Made by a program: the position numbers and the translations under genes
DNA from: Acidiphilium sp. C61
Lineage (GTDB): Bacteria; Pseudomonadota; Alphaproteobacteria; Acetobacterales; Acetobacteraceae
NCBI RefSeq assembly: GCF_902712915.1
Contig: NZ_CACTIA010000004.1
Span: 1 to 64,000 of the forward strand
DNA: 64,000 bases
Direction: 5' to 3'
Shown: one piece after another, positions 31,539 to 40,082 of the stretch
Numbering within the stretch: the first letter of the stretch is position 1
Layout of the letters: each line of letters begins with the position of its first letter
The notes under the pieces: model-generated
The model's input: only the letters and a program-made list of their open reading frames with translations
Database searches by the model: none
What the model was told of the DNA's origin: nothing

Positions 31539-33482
31539 ATGCCAGCGAGTGCCGCCCGGAGCCCCGTCAAGGAAAACTACTCGGCGGACGATATCGATGT
31601 CCTTGAGGGCCTGGAGCCGGTCCGCCGCCGCCCGGGCATGTACATCGGCGGCACAGATGCGACCGCCCTCCACCACATGTTCAGCGAGATCATCGACAAC
31701 GCGATTGACGAGGTGGTGGCGCGCCACGCCTCCCGGATCTCGGTAAAGCTCAACGCCGACGGGTCCCTGACGGTCCGTGACGACGGGCGCGGCATCCCGG
31801 TGGACCCCCATTCCCGCTATCCCGACCGGAGCGCGGCCGAGGTCGTGCTGACCGTCCTCCATGCCGGCGGCAAGTTCTCGAAGAAGAACTACAAGACCTC
31901 GGGCGGCCTGCACGGTGTCGGCCTTTCCGTGGTGAACGCGCTCTCCGACCGCCTCGATCTCGAGATCCGCCGGAGCGGCCATATCTGGATGCAGACCTAT
32001 CGCCGTGGCGTGCCCGACGCACCGCTGGCACGCGGTGCCCGCTCGAAGGAGACCGGAACATCCATCACATTCCACCCCGACCCGGATATCTTCGGCGACA
32101 TCGCCTTCGACCCGGCCCGGCTGTACCGCATGTGCGAGGCAAAGGCGTATCTCGTGCCGGTTGTTCAGATCGCCTGGCAGACCGAGATCGAGGCGGACGG
32201 GGCGCCATCGGAGGATGAGATCCACTTCCCGGGCGGGCTTTCCGACGCACTGGAGCGCGATATCGGCAAGGAGCCCGACATTGCCGCCCCGGTCTGGGCC
32301 GGCAGCGCCGACATGGCGGAAGAGGAGCGCATCGAGTGGGCCCTCGCCTGGCTTCGCAGCGGGCAGTCCGGTGTCACGAGCTTCTGCAACACGATCTCCA
32401 CCCCTCTGGGCGGCGTTCACGAGGCCGGCTTCCGCGCGGCGCTGATCAAGGCGTTCCGTCTCTGGGGCGACAAGACGCAGAACCGCAAGACCAAGCTCAT
32501 CACGATGGACGACCTGGACGACATGATCCGGGTCAAGCTGTCGCTCTTCATCGGCGAGCCCCAGTTCCAGGGGCAGACCAAGGAGAAGCTCACCAACCCG
32601 GACGTCGCCCGCCAGGTCGAGCAGGCGATGCGCGACCAGGTCGACCACTATTTCGCGGCCGACCCGCGACAGGCCACAGCACTGCTGACGGCGCTGATCG
32701 AGCGGGCCGAGGCGCGCGCCGCCGCGAAAGTCACCGTTGACCGCAAGACGGCGACCCGGCGCCTGCGGCTGCCCGGCAAGCTGGCTGACTGCAGCTCCAG
32801 CGACGCCGCCTCCACAGAGCTGTTCCTCGTCGAGGGCGATTCGGCCGGCGGTTCAGCCAAGCAGGCCCGCGACCGGTTGACCCAAGCGATCCTGCCTCTG
32901 CGCGGCAAGATCCTGAACGTGGCCTCCGCGTCCGAGGAGAAGCTGAAGGCAAACCAGGAGGTCCGTGACCTGATCGAGGCTCTCGGGTGTGGTTCGGGGC
33001 GACATTTCGACATCTCGCGCCTCCGCTATGGCCGGATCATCATCATGACCGACGCCGATGTGGATGGCTCGCATATCGCGACCCTCCTGATGACACTGTT
33101 TTTCCGTGAGATGCCGGGGGTCATTCGCACCGGGCGTCTCTATCTCGCGCAGCCGCCCCTCTACCGGCTGACCCACCAGAGCCGGTCGGTCTATCTCGCG
33201 GACGATGCGAAGCTGAAAGCGGCCCTCGCCGCCGCGCGCCAGAAGATGCCGAATGCCAAGCTGGAGATCAGCCGGTTCAAGGGGCTCGGGGAGATGCCGC
33301 CGGCTACCCTCAAGGAGACCACCATGAACCCGGCGCGGCGGACCTTGTTGCGTGTCGAAATCCCGCCGGACGGCGAGCCCGAGGCCCGCGACATGGTCGA
33401 GCGGCTGATGGGGCGAGCGCCTGAAGCCCGGTTCCGCCTGATCCAGGAGAATGCCGCCTCAGTCCGGGACGTCGACCTGTGA
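31539..33482 (+). CDS. parE: DNA topoisomerase IV subunit B
   Basis: A 647-aa GyrB/ParE-type ATPase subunit. The GHKL part has EIIDNAIDEV, DDGRGIPVD and SGGLHGVGLSVVNALS. The Toprim part has LFLVEGDSAGGSAKQARD and IIMTDADVDGSHI, and PPLYRL and FKGLGEM follow. Its length and the absence of the GyrB-specific insertion fit ParE better than GyrB. It would need ParC, which is not in the window; the host's ParC or one elsewhere on the element may serve. AGGAT lies ahead of ATG 31539. The stop overlaps the following GTG. Confidence 0.92.
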   Translation: MPASAARSPVKENYSADDIDVLEGLEPVRRRPGMYIGGTDATALHHMFSEIIDNAIDEVVARHASRISVKLNADGSLTVRDDGRGIPVDPHSRYPDRSAAEVVLTVLHAGGKFSKKNYKTSGGLHGVGLSVVNALSDRLDLEIRRSGHIWMQTYRRGVPDAPLARGARSKETGTSITFHPDPDIFGDIAFDPARLYRMCEAKAYLVPVVQIAWQTEIEADGAPSEDEIHFPGGLSDALERDIGKEPDIAAPVWAGSADMAEEERIEWALAWLRSGQSGVTSFCNTISTPLGGVHEAGFRAALIKAFRLWGDKTQNRKTKLITMDDLDDMIRVKLSLFIGEPQFQGQTKEKLTNPDVARQVEQAMRDQVDHYFAADPRQATALLTALIERAEARAAAKVTVDRKTATRRLRLPGKLADCSSSDAASTELFLVEGDSAGGSAKQARDRLTQAILPLRGKILNVASASEEKLKANQEVRDLIEALGCGSGRHFDISRLRYGRIIIMTDADVDGSHIATLLMTLFFREMPGVIRTGRLYLAQPPLYRLTHQSRSVYLADDAKLKAALAAARQKMPNAKLEISRFKGLGEMPPATLKETTMNPARRTLLRVEIPPDGEPEARDMVERLMGRAPEARFRLIQENAASVRDVDL

Positions 33483-33955
33483 CATCGGACTTCTATGGCT
33501 TCCGCCCTGCCCTCACCTTGATCGCGCGCGATGCGCTGAAGCTCGGTGGTCGCACGCCGCGCCCCGTCTTCCTGCGGGGCCTCACGGTCTATGCGGTTGT
33601 CTACGCAGCATGTCTTGCGACGCAGTCGGCCTCTACACTTGGTTCGGGCTTTCATCCGGCGCATGAAGTCGCCGTCCTGCTCATCGCGCTCGCCGCAGTG
33701 CCACTGACCACGCTCACGGTTCGCCGGCTCCGCGATGCCGGTCATTCGCCGGCATGGGTCTGGATCTGCTGGGTTGCAGCTCTCGTGGCCGCCTGGGCGA
33801 TGTACCACGCGGTGATCGCGACCGCCCGCGGAGCAACCGATGCCGCACTATGGCAGGGGCGGATGCTCGCCAGCGTGATCACCTGGATCGCCATGGCCAT
33901 TCTGACGCTCGTGCTGGCTATGAGGCGGTCCAGCGCGCAGGAGAGCGCGGCGTGA
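33479..33955 (+). CDS. DUF805-like membrane protein
   Basis: A 158-aa inner-membrane protein with about four hydrophobic segments (roughly 35-50, 65-80, 92-115, 135-150). The motif RRLRDAGHSPAWVW matches the conserved RRLHDxGxSG-W signature of DUF805. It starts at GTG 33479, overlapping the parE stop. No function is known for the family. The coupling with parE may be only a matter of expression. Confidence 0.75.
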   Translation: MTSDFYGFRPALTLIARDALKLGGRTPRPVFLRGLTVYAVVYAACLATQSASTLGSGFHPAHEVAVLLIALAAVPLTTLTVRRLRDAGHSPAWVWICWVAALVAAWAMYHAVIATARGATDAALWQGRMLASVITWIAMAILTLVLAMRRSSAQESAA

Positions 33956-33957
33956 GG

Positions 33958-34584
33958 TCAGGTGCGCCCGACGATCGCCCGGTTCACGGACTGACCCATG
34001 ATGCTGCACTCGGCGTAGGGCTCGCGCCCGAGACCGACTATACGGCACCTGACGGGGCCGCTCGCCAGAACCTCGGAAAGTACGTGGCGAGCCGCATCTC
34101 CGCAGGCCCACGGCGTGCCGTCGCCTCCATGGCAGATCATTCCGGCAGGTGGCGCCGTCACACCAGCGAGGGTCAGAACCTCGCCCTGGACGGCAATCAT
34201 GTTGCCCGACAAGGCTGTGGCGCGTCCGCCAATCGTGGCGCCGATCGCCAATTCTGCCGCCGCATGCGCTGCAGGCGCGCCGGTCTTGCTCCCGTTCTTG
34301 TCGGAGGCCGCTGGTGCGCGGTCGGCCGCTGTCGGCTGCACTCCATTCCGCTGTGGCTTTCCGTCCCGCGGCTGCCCAGTCGCCGGTGGCGCCGGCAGGA
34401 TGTACCCGCGAGCGAGGTTGCCGGCTGGTCCGCCAAAGTTCGGCTGGAAGGTGGGCGAAGTGCTCGGATAGACGGGCATCATCGGGGATTGAGCCTGTGC
34501 CGAGGCTGTCGGCGTTGCGAGCTGAAAGGCCAGGAGAGCGGCGCTGGCTGTGGTGACATGCCTGCGCAGGAGCCGAATTTTCAT
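33958..34584 (-). CDS. Exported protein with degenerate SNase-like domain
   Basis: A 208-aa protein with a signal peptide (residues ~1-30, TASAQAQ), then a Pro/Ala-rich linker. The last ~80 residues resemble staphylococcal-nuclease-like domains: GEVLTLAGVTAP, WACGDAARHVL and a stretch ending in YAECSIMG that match LxGIDAPE, CGxxAxxxL and DRYGRxLAxC. The three catalytic residues (Arg of IRL, Glu of APE, Arg of YGR) are not kept, so it is probably inactive as a nuclease and may only bind. GGAG precedes ATG 34584; upstream ATGs are less likely because they would put the signal sequence deep inside. Confidence 0.7.
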   Translation of the reverse strand: MKIRLLRRHVTTASAALLAFQLATPTASAQAQSPMMPVYPSTSPTFQPNFGGPAGNLARGYILPAPPATGQPRDGKPQRNGVQPTAADRAPAASDKNGSKTGAPAAHAAAELAIGATIGGRATALSGNMIAVQGEVLTLAGVTAPPAGMICHGGDGTPWACGDAARHVLSEVLASGPVRCRIVGLGREPYAECSIMGQSVNRAIVGRT

Positions 34585-34668
34585 GGAGATCTCCATCACT
34601 CTTCCGACTATATGAAAACAAGGTCCAGCATACAAACTTTTTTCAGATTCCATCTTGACGGGTATCTG

Positions 34669-34694
34669 TTGCTTACATGTCTTCCGGATAGGGT
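34669..34694 (+). promoter_or_regulatory. 14-bp-spacer promoter element, copy 9
   Basis: TTGCTT (34669-34674), 14 bases starting ACATGT, TAGGGT (34689-34694). It lies 51 bases before the gene at 34746. Confidence 0.5.
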
Positions 34695-34745
34695 CGGGAA
34701 TGTAAGCCAAATTTCTTGCAAACCCATCGTGTAGGACACGCACAC

Positions 34746-36107
34746 ATGAATACCACTTCTCCTCCGGCTTTCGTCTCGCGCGGCGGGCGCAAGGGTAACT
34801 TTGTCCGCTCTGGTTCCGGCGTTCCCCCGCAGAAGATCATTGCCAAGGTTCTTGGCTACAACCTCAAGGACGAACCGCAGCCGACGGTAAGGCTCCAGCT
34901 CCTCATGGCGCTGACCGGCCGCGGCGGCGAAGAGGTCGCCAAGGGAACCGAGATCCTCGCCTACTCCCGCCCGGTCGACTTGACCAAGGCGAAGCGCGAC
35001 GACCAGGGCCGCCCGATGACCCCTCGCGGCGTCGTCGACATGACCAAGGTTCGCGGCTCCGGCCCGGCCCTTGCTCCCGGCAGCATCGCCGAGTTCGACA
35101 CCTGCTGGCCGAACGAGGACGGCAAGTGGAGTTTCCGCGGCGCGCACGGGTTCGCCCCGGTCGAGCACCTCACGGATGAGGTCAAGACGAACGCCGAGAC
35201 TGGCGAACAGGTGAAGCTGCGACCGAAAGTGGTGCCGATCATCGACCAGATGATCATGGTGGGCCCGTCCTACCAGGCCCGCCCGCCGGCATCCGGCCCG
35301 CGTCAGCGGGCGACTATCATGCTCGTGAACAACGCGGCCCTTCTGAAGGCCGACGAAGCGGGGAGCCACCTGGCGAGCCTACGCTCGATCCTCGAAGCTT
35401 TCATGAAGTCGCCGGTGCCTGGTTCGCACGCTGTCGCGATCATCGCTCGCGACCTGACCGAAGGCGCCGCGGTAAATCCGCTCTCGCGCAACGGCATCAC
35501 CTCCATCATCCTCGACAAGAAGGGTGATGACGGCGTCTATCGCCAGCAGACCGCCGAAGAGGCGCTGGCAGCCGTGCTCGAGGAGATGAAGGCCGAGAAG
35601 CCGGTCGAAGGCGCGCCGACCCTGCTCGACATCGTTGAGGGCAAGGTGCCCAACTATCAGGTGGAATTCGTGCCCGGCCTCAGTGCGATGGTGGCGCAGG
35701 ATCTGATCCCGGGTGGCGGCGAGGAAGGCGCCAACCGCAAGCGTCCGGATCTCTCGCGCACGTCGCAGCTCTTCGAAGGCAGCTCGGCCGAAGACGTCAG
35801 CGAGTTCGGCTACGGCTTCTTCAACGGCTACGCCGCGCCCAACCGGTTCCCCGACGACAACGCCTACTCTCTGAAGATCATCGGCTCGCCGAAAGCCTAC
35901 CCGCTGGTCTACTCGATCTACGACCTGCCGACGAAGAACATCACGCCGGAGCATGCCGAGGCGGTCCGGCTGATGGCGGAGTCGAACGCGGCGCTTGCCA
36001 AGCTGTATATGGAAAAGCACTCCGCCACTACCCGGAACGATGCTTCGGCGACCGCGCCGCAGGCGTCCGGTCCGGCCGCGCCGGATGTGGGGGCGATTCC
36101 CTTCTGA
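34746..36107 (+). CDS. Unknown protein with SSB-like acidic/hydrophobic C-terminal tail
   Basis: A 453-aa soluble protein. No domain is recognised in the body, which has a basic N-terminus (RGGRKGNFVR) and a beta-rich first half. It ends in an Ala/Pro/Thr-rich flexible stretch and finally PDVGAIPF. The last three residues, IPF, after a short linker match the C-terminal tip of single-stranded-DNA-binding proteins, which recruits replication partners. It lies 53 bp before the Strawberry-notch helicase, so a role as a DNA-bound recruiter is plausible (inference). The protein is twice the length of a usual SSB. Confidence 0.7.
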   Translation: MNTTSPPAFVSRGGRKGNFVRSGSGVPPQKIIAKVLGYNLKDEPQPTVRLQLLMALTGRGGEEVAKGTEILAYSRPVDLTKAKRDDQGRPMTPRGVVDMTKVRGSGPALAPGSIAEFDTCWPNEDGKWSFRGAHGFAPVEHLTDEVKTNAETGEQVKLRPKVVPIIDQMIMVGPSYQARPPASGPRQRATIMLVNNAALLKADEAGSHLASLRSILEAFMKSPVPGSHAVAIIARDLTEGAAVNPLSRNGITSIILDKKGDDGVYRQQTAEEALAAVLEEMKAEKPVEGAPTLLDIVEGKVPNYQVEFVPGLSAMVAQDLIPGGGEEGANRKRPDLSRTSQLFEGSSAEDVSEFGYGFFNGYAAPNRFPDDNAYSLKIIGSPKAYPLVYSIYDLPTKNITPEHAEAVRLMAESNAALAKLYMEKHSATTRNDASATAPQASGPAAPDVGAIPF

Positions 36108-36160
36108 TCTTCAAAACGGCAACATCCCCCGCCTGATCGGCGGGGGGAGGTCCTGGCGGA

Positions 36161-39100
36161 ATGAGCATCGAAAACGTCAACTCAGAGGCCCTGGACGACA
36201 TGAGAGCCCCAGATCATCAAGGTGACCTGGGGCTCTCCCTTTCTTTTGGCCTCGACGACGTGGCAGAATCGGAGCCAGTGACGCCTTCTTCTCCGCAAGA
36301 CTCCGCGCTTACAGCGCCAACGCCATCCGCACCAATGACCGCCGGATCGGCAGTCGCTGCGGGGGCGGCATCGCCCTCTCCCGCGCCGGACGTCGCGGGC
36401 CCGGCCCCGACCCCTGACGTGCCAGCCCCGCCCCCGGGTCTGCAGATCGATTTTGGCGGCGACCCGGGCGTACCCCCGAAGCCATCGCCGAGCGCTTCAT
36501 CGTTGCCGGCAGCCCCTCCCCCATCCGGAACACGTCAAGCAACGATCAGCCAGCCGCCCGCCGCCGCGGGCGAAGACCACCGGGTTGTCTACCAGGTTCC
36601 CTACCGGCCGGGCTCCTCGAAGCCTTCGACCGGCGCGTTGGTCCCCAGCTCCCTGTCTGAAGCCGTGCATGAGGCGATCGCCGAATTCATCCGGAAACAC
36701 GGCCCTATCGACGATTATGTCTGCGAGGCGCTCCAGATCGACCATGATCGCCTGGAGGAGATCCTGACCGCGGAGCAAATCGATGCAGTGGCGCTGGCAA
36801 TCAGTGGCCTGCTCAGCGGAGCCGAAATCATAGTCGCCGACGTGACCGGGTACGGGAAAGGCCGAACGCTTGCCGCTGTGGGCAAGGCTATGCTGCTCCA
36901 AGGCAGGAATATCATTTTCCTGACAGAAAAAGCGAATTTGTTCTCCGACTTCTGGCGTGACGTCTGCGATATCGGTGCCGAGGATGTCTTCGGTCCGCAG
37001 ATAATTGTGAATTTCGGGAATAATGGTCGGATCGTGCACATGAGAGAGCGCGACTCCGATGGAAATCCGATTATTCTCCACAAGCACAGCCCGAAATTGC
37101 TGAAAGAGCTTCTCGCCCAGGAAAATCCGGAATGGCCTGACGGATATTCCTGTATTATGGCGACATATTCGCAGCTGAACCGGGCCAACTCGGATAAATC
37201 GAAATTACTGACCGCCCTCGCGCGAAATTCGATCGTCATCTCCGATGAAGCGCATAATGCGGTGAAAAATTCCAATATTGGAACCAACGTCAGGGAAATT
37301 AAAAAAGCCGCTCGCGCGGTCATAAATTCCTCGGCCACCTATGCTCGCGGCGTCGAGGAGATGGCAACCTATAGTGATGCGATGCCGTGGCTCAACATCC
37401 TGAGCGGCATTTGCGGCTTTTCTCTTGGTCGCCTCAGCAGGCCGGCCCGTGCTGCTCTGGGTGAAGCCAGTGCCACCCGCGCCGCCCGTATCGGTCGTTT
37501 GATCCGTCGCGAGCACGACATGAGCAACATGGTGATGCGGGCGACGGATGTCCGTGACCTGGTCGGCATCGCCGTGGTGGACGAGATCGAGGATCGCTTC
37601 TCCGCGATCGTGAACCGGCTTGCCCGTATCTGGCGGGCCTCGAAGGGGATCTCCGCCGCCCTGCCGCCGGAACCATACGGGAATGCGGCGCCCAGCAATT
37701 TTGGCTCGACTTTCGCTGCCCTGAATGGGCAATTCTCCCTGTCGGTCCTGCTGGATGCGGCGCGGCGCGAGGCGATCCGGATCACCCTGGAGGGCAAGAA
37801 GTATCTCGGCGTGATCGACTCCACCCAGGAATCCATGCTCGCGCTTATCCGCGATGTCCGTGCCGACCCCGAATTGATGCCTGGCATAGAGATCGCCGCC
37901 ATGCCGGACATCCGCGACCTCATAATGATCGCGGCGTATCGCCTCCGCCGCATATCCTACAAGGTCCAGAAGGTGGAACAGCACATCTTCGCCGACTCTC
38001 CGGAGATCCAAACCCTGATCGGCGAGCTCAAGGAGATGTTGCGGGATTTCCCACCTCTCCCAATCTCGCCGCTCGACTATCTTGCTCGCGCGATCGAGGA
38101 AGAGGGGCAGCGGCTGTGCGAGACCGGGCGAATCGCACGGCCGTGGCGGGTCGGCGAGATCTCCGGGCGGACTCTCTCCCTTGCATCCGACGGATCGGTC
38201 GTGCCTTTCGTAGGAACGCCACGCGATAGCGTGATCTACGGCTTCAACCACGGGGGCGACAGCTATATCGACCAGCTGCTGCTGACGCGTGCCGGCTCGG
38301 TCGGGCTGTCCGCGCATGACGCGATCACGAACCGGGAGCCGGGTGTACGTCATATGCAGGAGATTTGGCCGACCCCGAATGTGGTCGAGCGCGTTCAGAT
38401 GTGGGGACGTATCGGGCGCCGCGGCAGCCGCTCCGAACCCGAATACTCAATGCTTTGCAGCTCGGCGCCGGGCGACATCTACGCGATCGTCAGCCAGGGG
38501 CGGAAGATTGCCGAGGTCTCGGCGGTGGTCTCGGGTAGCTCGGAAACACTGCGCATGCTGCAGGAGATGGAAGATCCGATCGACCATGCCGGCGAGGTCG
38601 CCGCGACCAACTTCCTTGCCGATCACCCTCTCTACCGGCGCGATCTGATGATCGGTGTCGACGACGAAGAAGTTGAGGAAAGCGATGACGGGGTGTTCCA
38701 GGGGGATGGTCGCGAGTATGGCACCATTCTCGGCGTGCTCCGCCGGCTTCGCCTTCTGCCGTATGCTCGCCAGCGCCAGGTGTTCGACTCTCTCATCGAG
38801 CGTCGTGAAGAGGTCCTGACCGCCTTCCCGCGCGAACCTTCGATACTCGAGGGCGTCTGGACCGAGACCTCATCGAGGCTACTCGACCAGCCGCAGGGCG
38901 ACGGCCCCCCTCTCCGACTTGTGGAGATCGAAAGCCAACGCGCCCGCCCCCCGATCGACTCAACCCGGCTTCGTGCGATCCTGCACAGCTTGCGCCCTCA
39001 GCAGACACCGGCGCCGGCAATGCGCCAGGCCCTGGAGAACAAGGCCCGCGAACTGCTCCGCCAGACGGCCCTGCAAAACCGGTTTGAGAGCGCGGGTGCC

Positions 39101-40009
39101 GCGCTCAGGTCGCCCATGCCCAATGTCGTGAAGGCGATGAAGGTACAGTTCGACGCAATGCTGCGTGTCATCGACATGCAGCCCGGCATGCCGGTGGTGG
39201 TGCCCGGTGAGGGCGGCCGCCCGGTCTACTCGATCCTCGTCGGGATCACGTTGCGAGACCCGACTGCGCCCTGCAACGCAAGGGCTTACCGCGTCTTCTA
39301 TGTCGCTCCGGGCGACGAGGATGTCCGTCATGTGACGCTCGAGAGGATGATCCGCTCCCCCGAGCGCTATGGGCCTGTCCGTCTCGACGGAGACATCTCT
39401 GCCCTTGCCGCCCAGTTTGACCAGGCGGTCCAGCGCGAGACGAAGGTCCGTCGCATTATCATCTCTGGCGATCCGATCGACGAGGTCCTCGGATCGATCA
39501 GGCTGGGGGGCGGCACGCGCGCCACGTTCCAGCTGCAGCGGGAGGGCAAGGTGAGCTGGTCGCACGGAATTGTGGTGCCGCGGCATCTGCATCAGGAGGC
39601 GCCGGGCATTTCGGTCCGCATCGCCTCGGGCGAAATGGCTTGGGATGCGCTGCGGTCCGGCTATGACCTGACGACCCGGATCACTGACGAAGAGACCTCC
39701 GGCGGGCTGAGGATCCAGTATCACGATTGCTTTGCGGATAAGCTCGCGACCCTGAGCGCGCTTAGCGAGAGGAGTCTGTGGCTGATCCCCACCCTTGCGC
39801 GGCTGGCCCGCATGGAAACCAGGAACAACGGTACCATAATCCGTTTCCCCAATGAGGAAGTCGCTATAGCCGGCATCGGCACCATGATCACCGCCGGCGT
39901 TCCGTTCTTCGCCCCGGCGGCCTATCGCGAGGGTCCACGCCACGACCCTGCCCGCGACACCCCGCGCCGCGTTCCGAACAGGCCGGCACTCATAGCGCCC
40001 AGCCCCTGA
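36161..40009 (+). CDS. Strawberry-notch (SNO) family helicase-like protein
   Basis: A 1282-aa SF2-type helicase of the Strawberry-notch family, known from phages and plasmids. After a Pro/Ala-rich disordered ~135 residues come the family motifs: ILTAEQIDAVALA, then ADVTGYGKGRT (Walker A variant, Lys233), FLTEKANLFSDFWRD, ATYSQL and SDEAH (DEAH 362-365). The second lobe has SVGLSAH, ERVQMWGRIGRRGS and downstream conserved stretches. It ends in a large unknown C-terminal region (about 800-1282). Codons around 36,900-37,340 are more A/T-rich than the rest. Probably remodels plasmid DNA or chromatin-like complexes; substrate unknown. Confidence 0.85.
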   Translation: MSIENVNSEALDDMRAPDHQGDLGLSLSFGLDDVAESEPVTPSSPQDSALTAPTPSAPMTAGSAVAAGAASPSPAPDVAGPAPTPDVPAPPPGLQIDFGGDPGVPPKPSPSASSLPAAPPPSGTRQATISQPPAAAGEDHRVVYQVPYRPGSSKPSTGALVPSSLSEAVHEAIAEFIRKHGPIDDYVCEALQIDHDRLEEILTAEQIDAVALAISGLLSGAEIIVADVTGYGKGRTLAAVGKAMLLQGRNIIFLTEKANLFSDFWRDVCDIGAEDVFGPQIIVNFGNNGRIVHMRERDSDGNPIILHKHSPKLLKELLAQENPEWPDGYSCIMATYSQLNRANSDKSKLLTALARNSIVISDEAHNAVKNSNIGTNVREIKKAARAVINSSATYARGVEEMATYSDAMPWLNILSGICGFSLGRLSRPARAALGEASATRAARIGRLIRREHDMSNMVMRATDVRDLVGIAVVDEIEDRFSAIVNRLARIWRASKGISAALPPEPYGNAAPSNFGSTFAALNGQFSLSVLLDAARREAIRITLEGKKYLGVIDSTQESMLALIRDVRADPELMPGIEIAAMPDIRDLIMIAAYRLRRISYKVQKVEQHIFADSPEIQTLIGELKEMLRDFPPLPISPLDYLARAIEEEGQRLCETGRIARPWRVGEISGRTLSLASDGSVVPFVGTPRDSVIYGFNHGGDSYIDQLLLTRAGSVGLSAHDAITNREPGVRHMQEIWPTPNVVERVQMWGRIGRRGSRSEPEYSMLCSSAPGDIYAIVSQGRKIAEVSAVVSGSSETLRMLQEMEDPIDHAGEVAATNFLADHPLYRRDLMIGVDDEEVEESDDGVFQGDGREYGTILGVLRRLRLLPYARQRQVFDSLIERREEVLTAFPREPSILEGVWTETSSRLLDQPQGDGPPLRLVEIESQRARPPIDSTRLRAILHSLRPQQTPAPAMRQALENKARELLRQTALQNRFESAGAALRSPMPNVVKAMKVQFDAMLRVIDMQPGMPVVVPGEGGRPVYSILVGITLRDPTAPCNARAYRVFYVAPGDEDVRHVTLERMIRSPERYGPVRLDGDISALAAQFDQAVQRETKVRRIIISGDPIDEVLGSIRLGGGTRATFQLQREGKVSWSHGIVVPRHLHQEAPGISVRIASGEMAWDALRSGYDLTTRITDEETSGGLRIQYHDCFADKLATLSALSERSLWLIPTLARLARMETRNNGTIIRFPNEEVAIAGIGTMITAGVPFFAPAAYREGPRHDPARDTPRRVPNRPALIAPSP

Positions 40010-40026
40010 GGTGATGCGGGTTTCTC

Positions 40027-40054
40027 TTGACTTTGTATTCCGTTTTCGTATTCT
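40027..40054 (+). promoter_or_regulatory. TTGACT/TATTCT promoter of the DsbC-like gene
   Basis: TTGACT (40027-40032), 16 bases, TATTCT (40049-40054), 29 bases before ATG 40083. Confidence 0.55.
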
Positions 40055-40082
40055 TGCAGGGCCACTCAAACGGAATCCCGCC

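Noticed and set aside
31491..32648. 385-codon minus-strand frame over parE
   Set aside because: Opposite a fully recognisable ParE GHKL/Toprim protein; no motif of its own.
34746..36107. Ordinary SSB gene
   Set aside because: Only the tip resembles SSB; the 453-aa body shows no OB-fold signature, so it was not named ssb.
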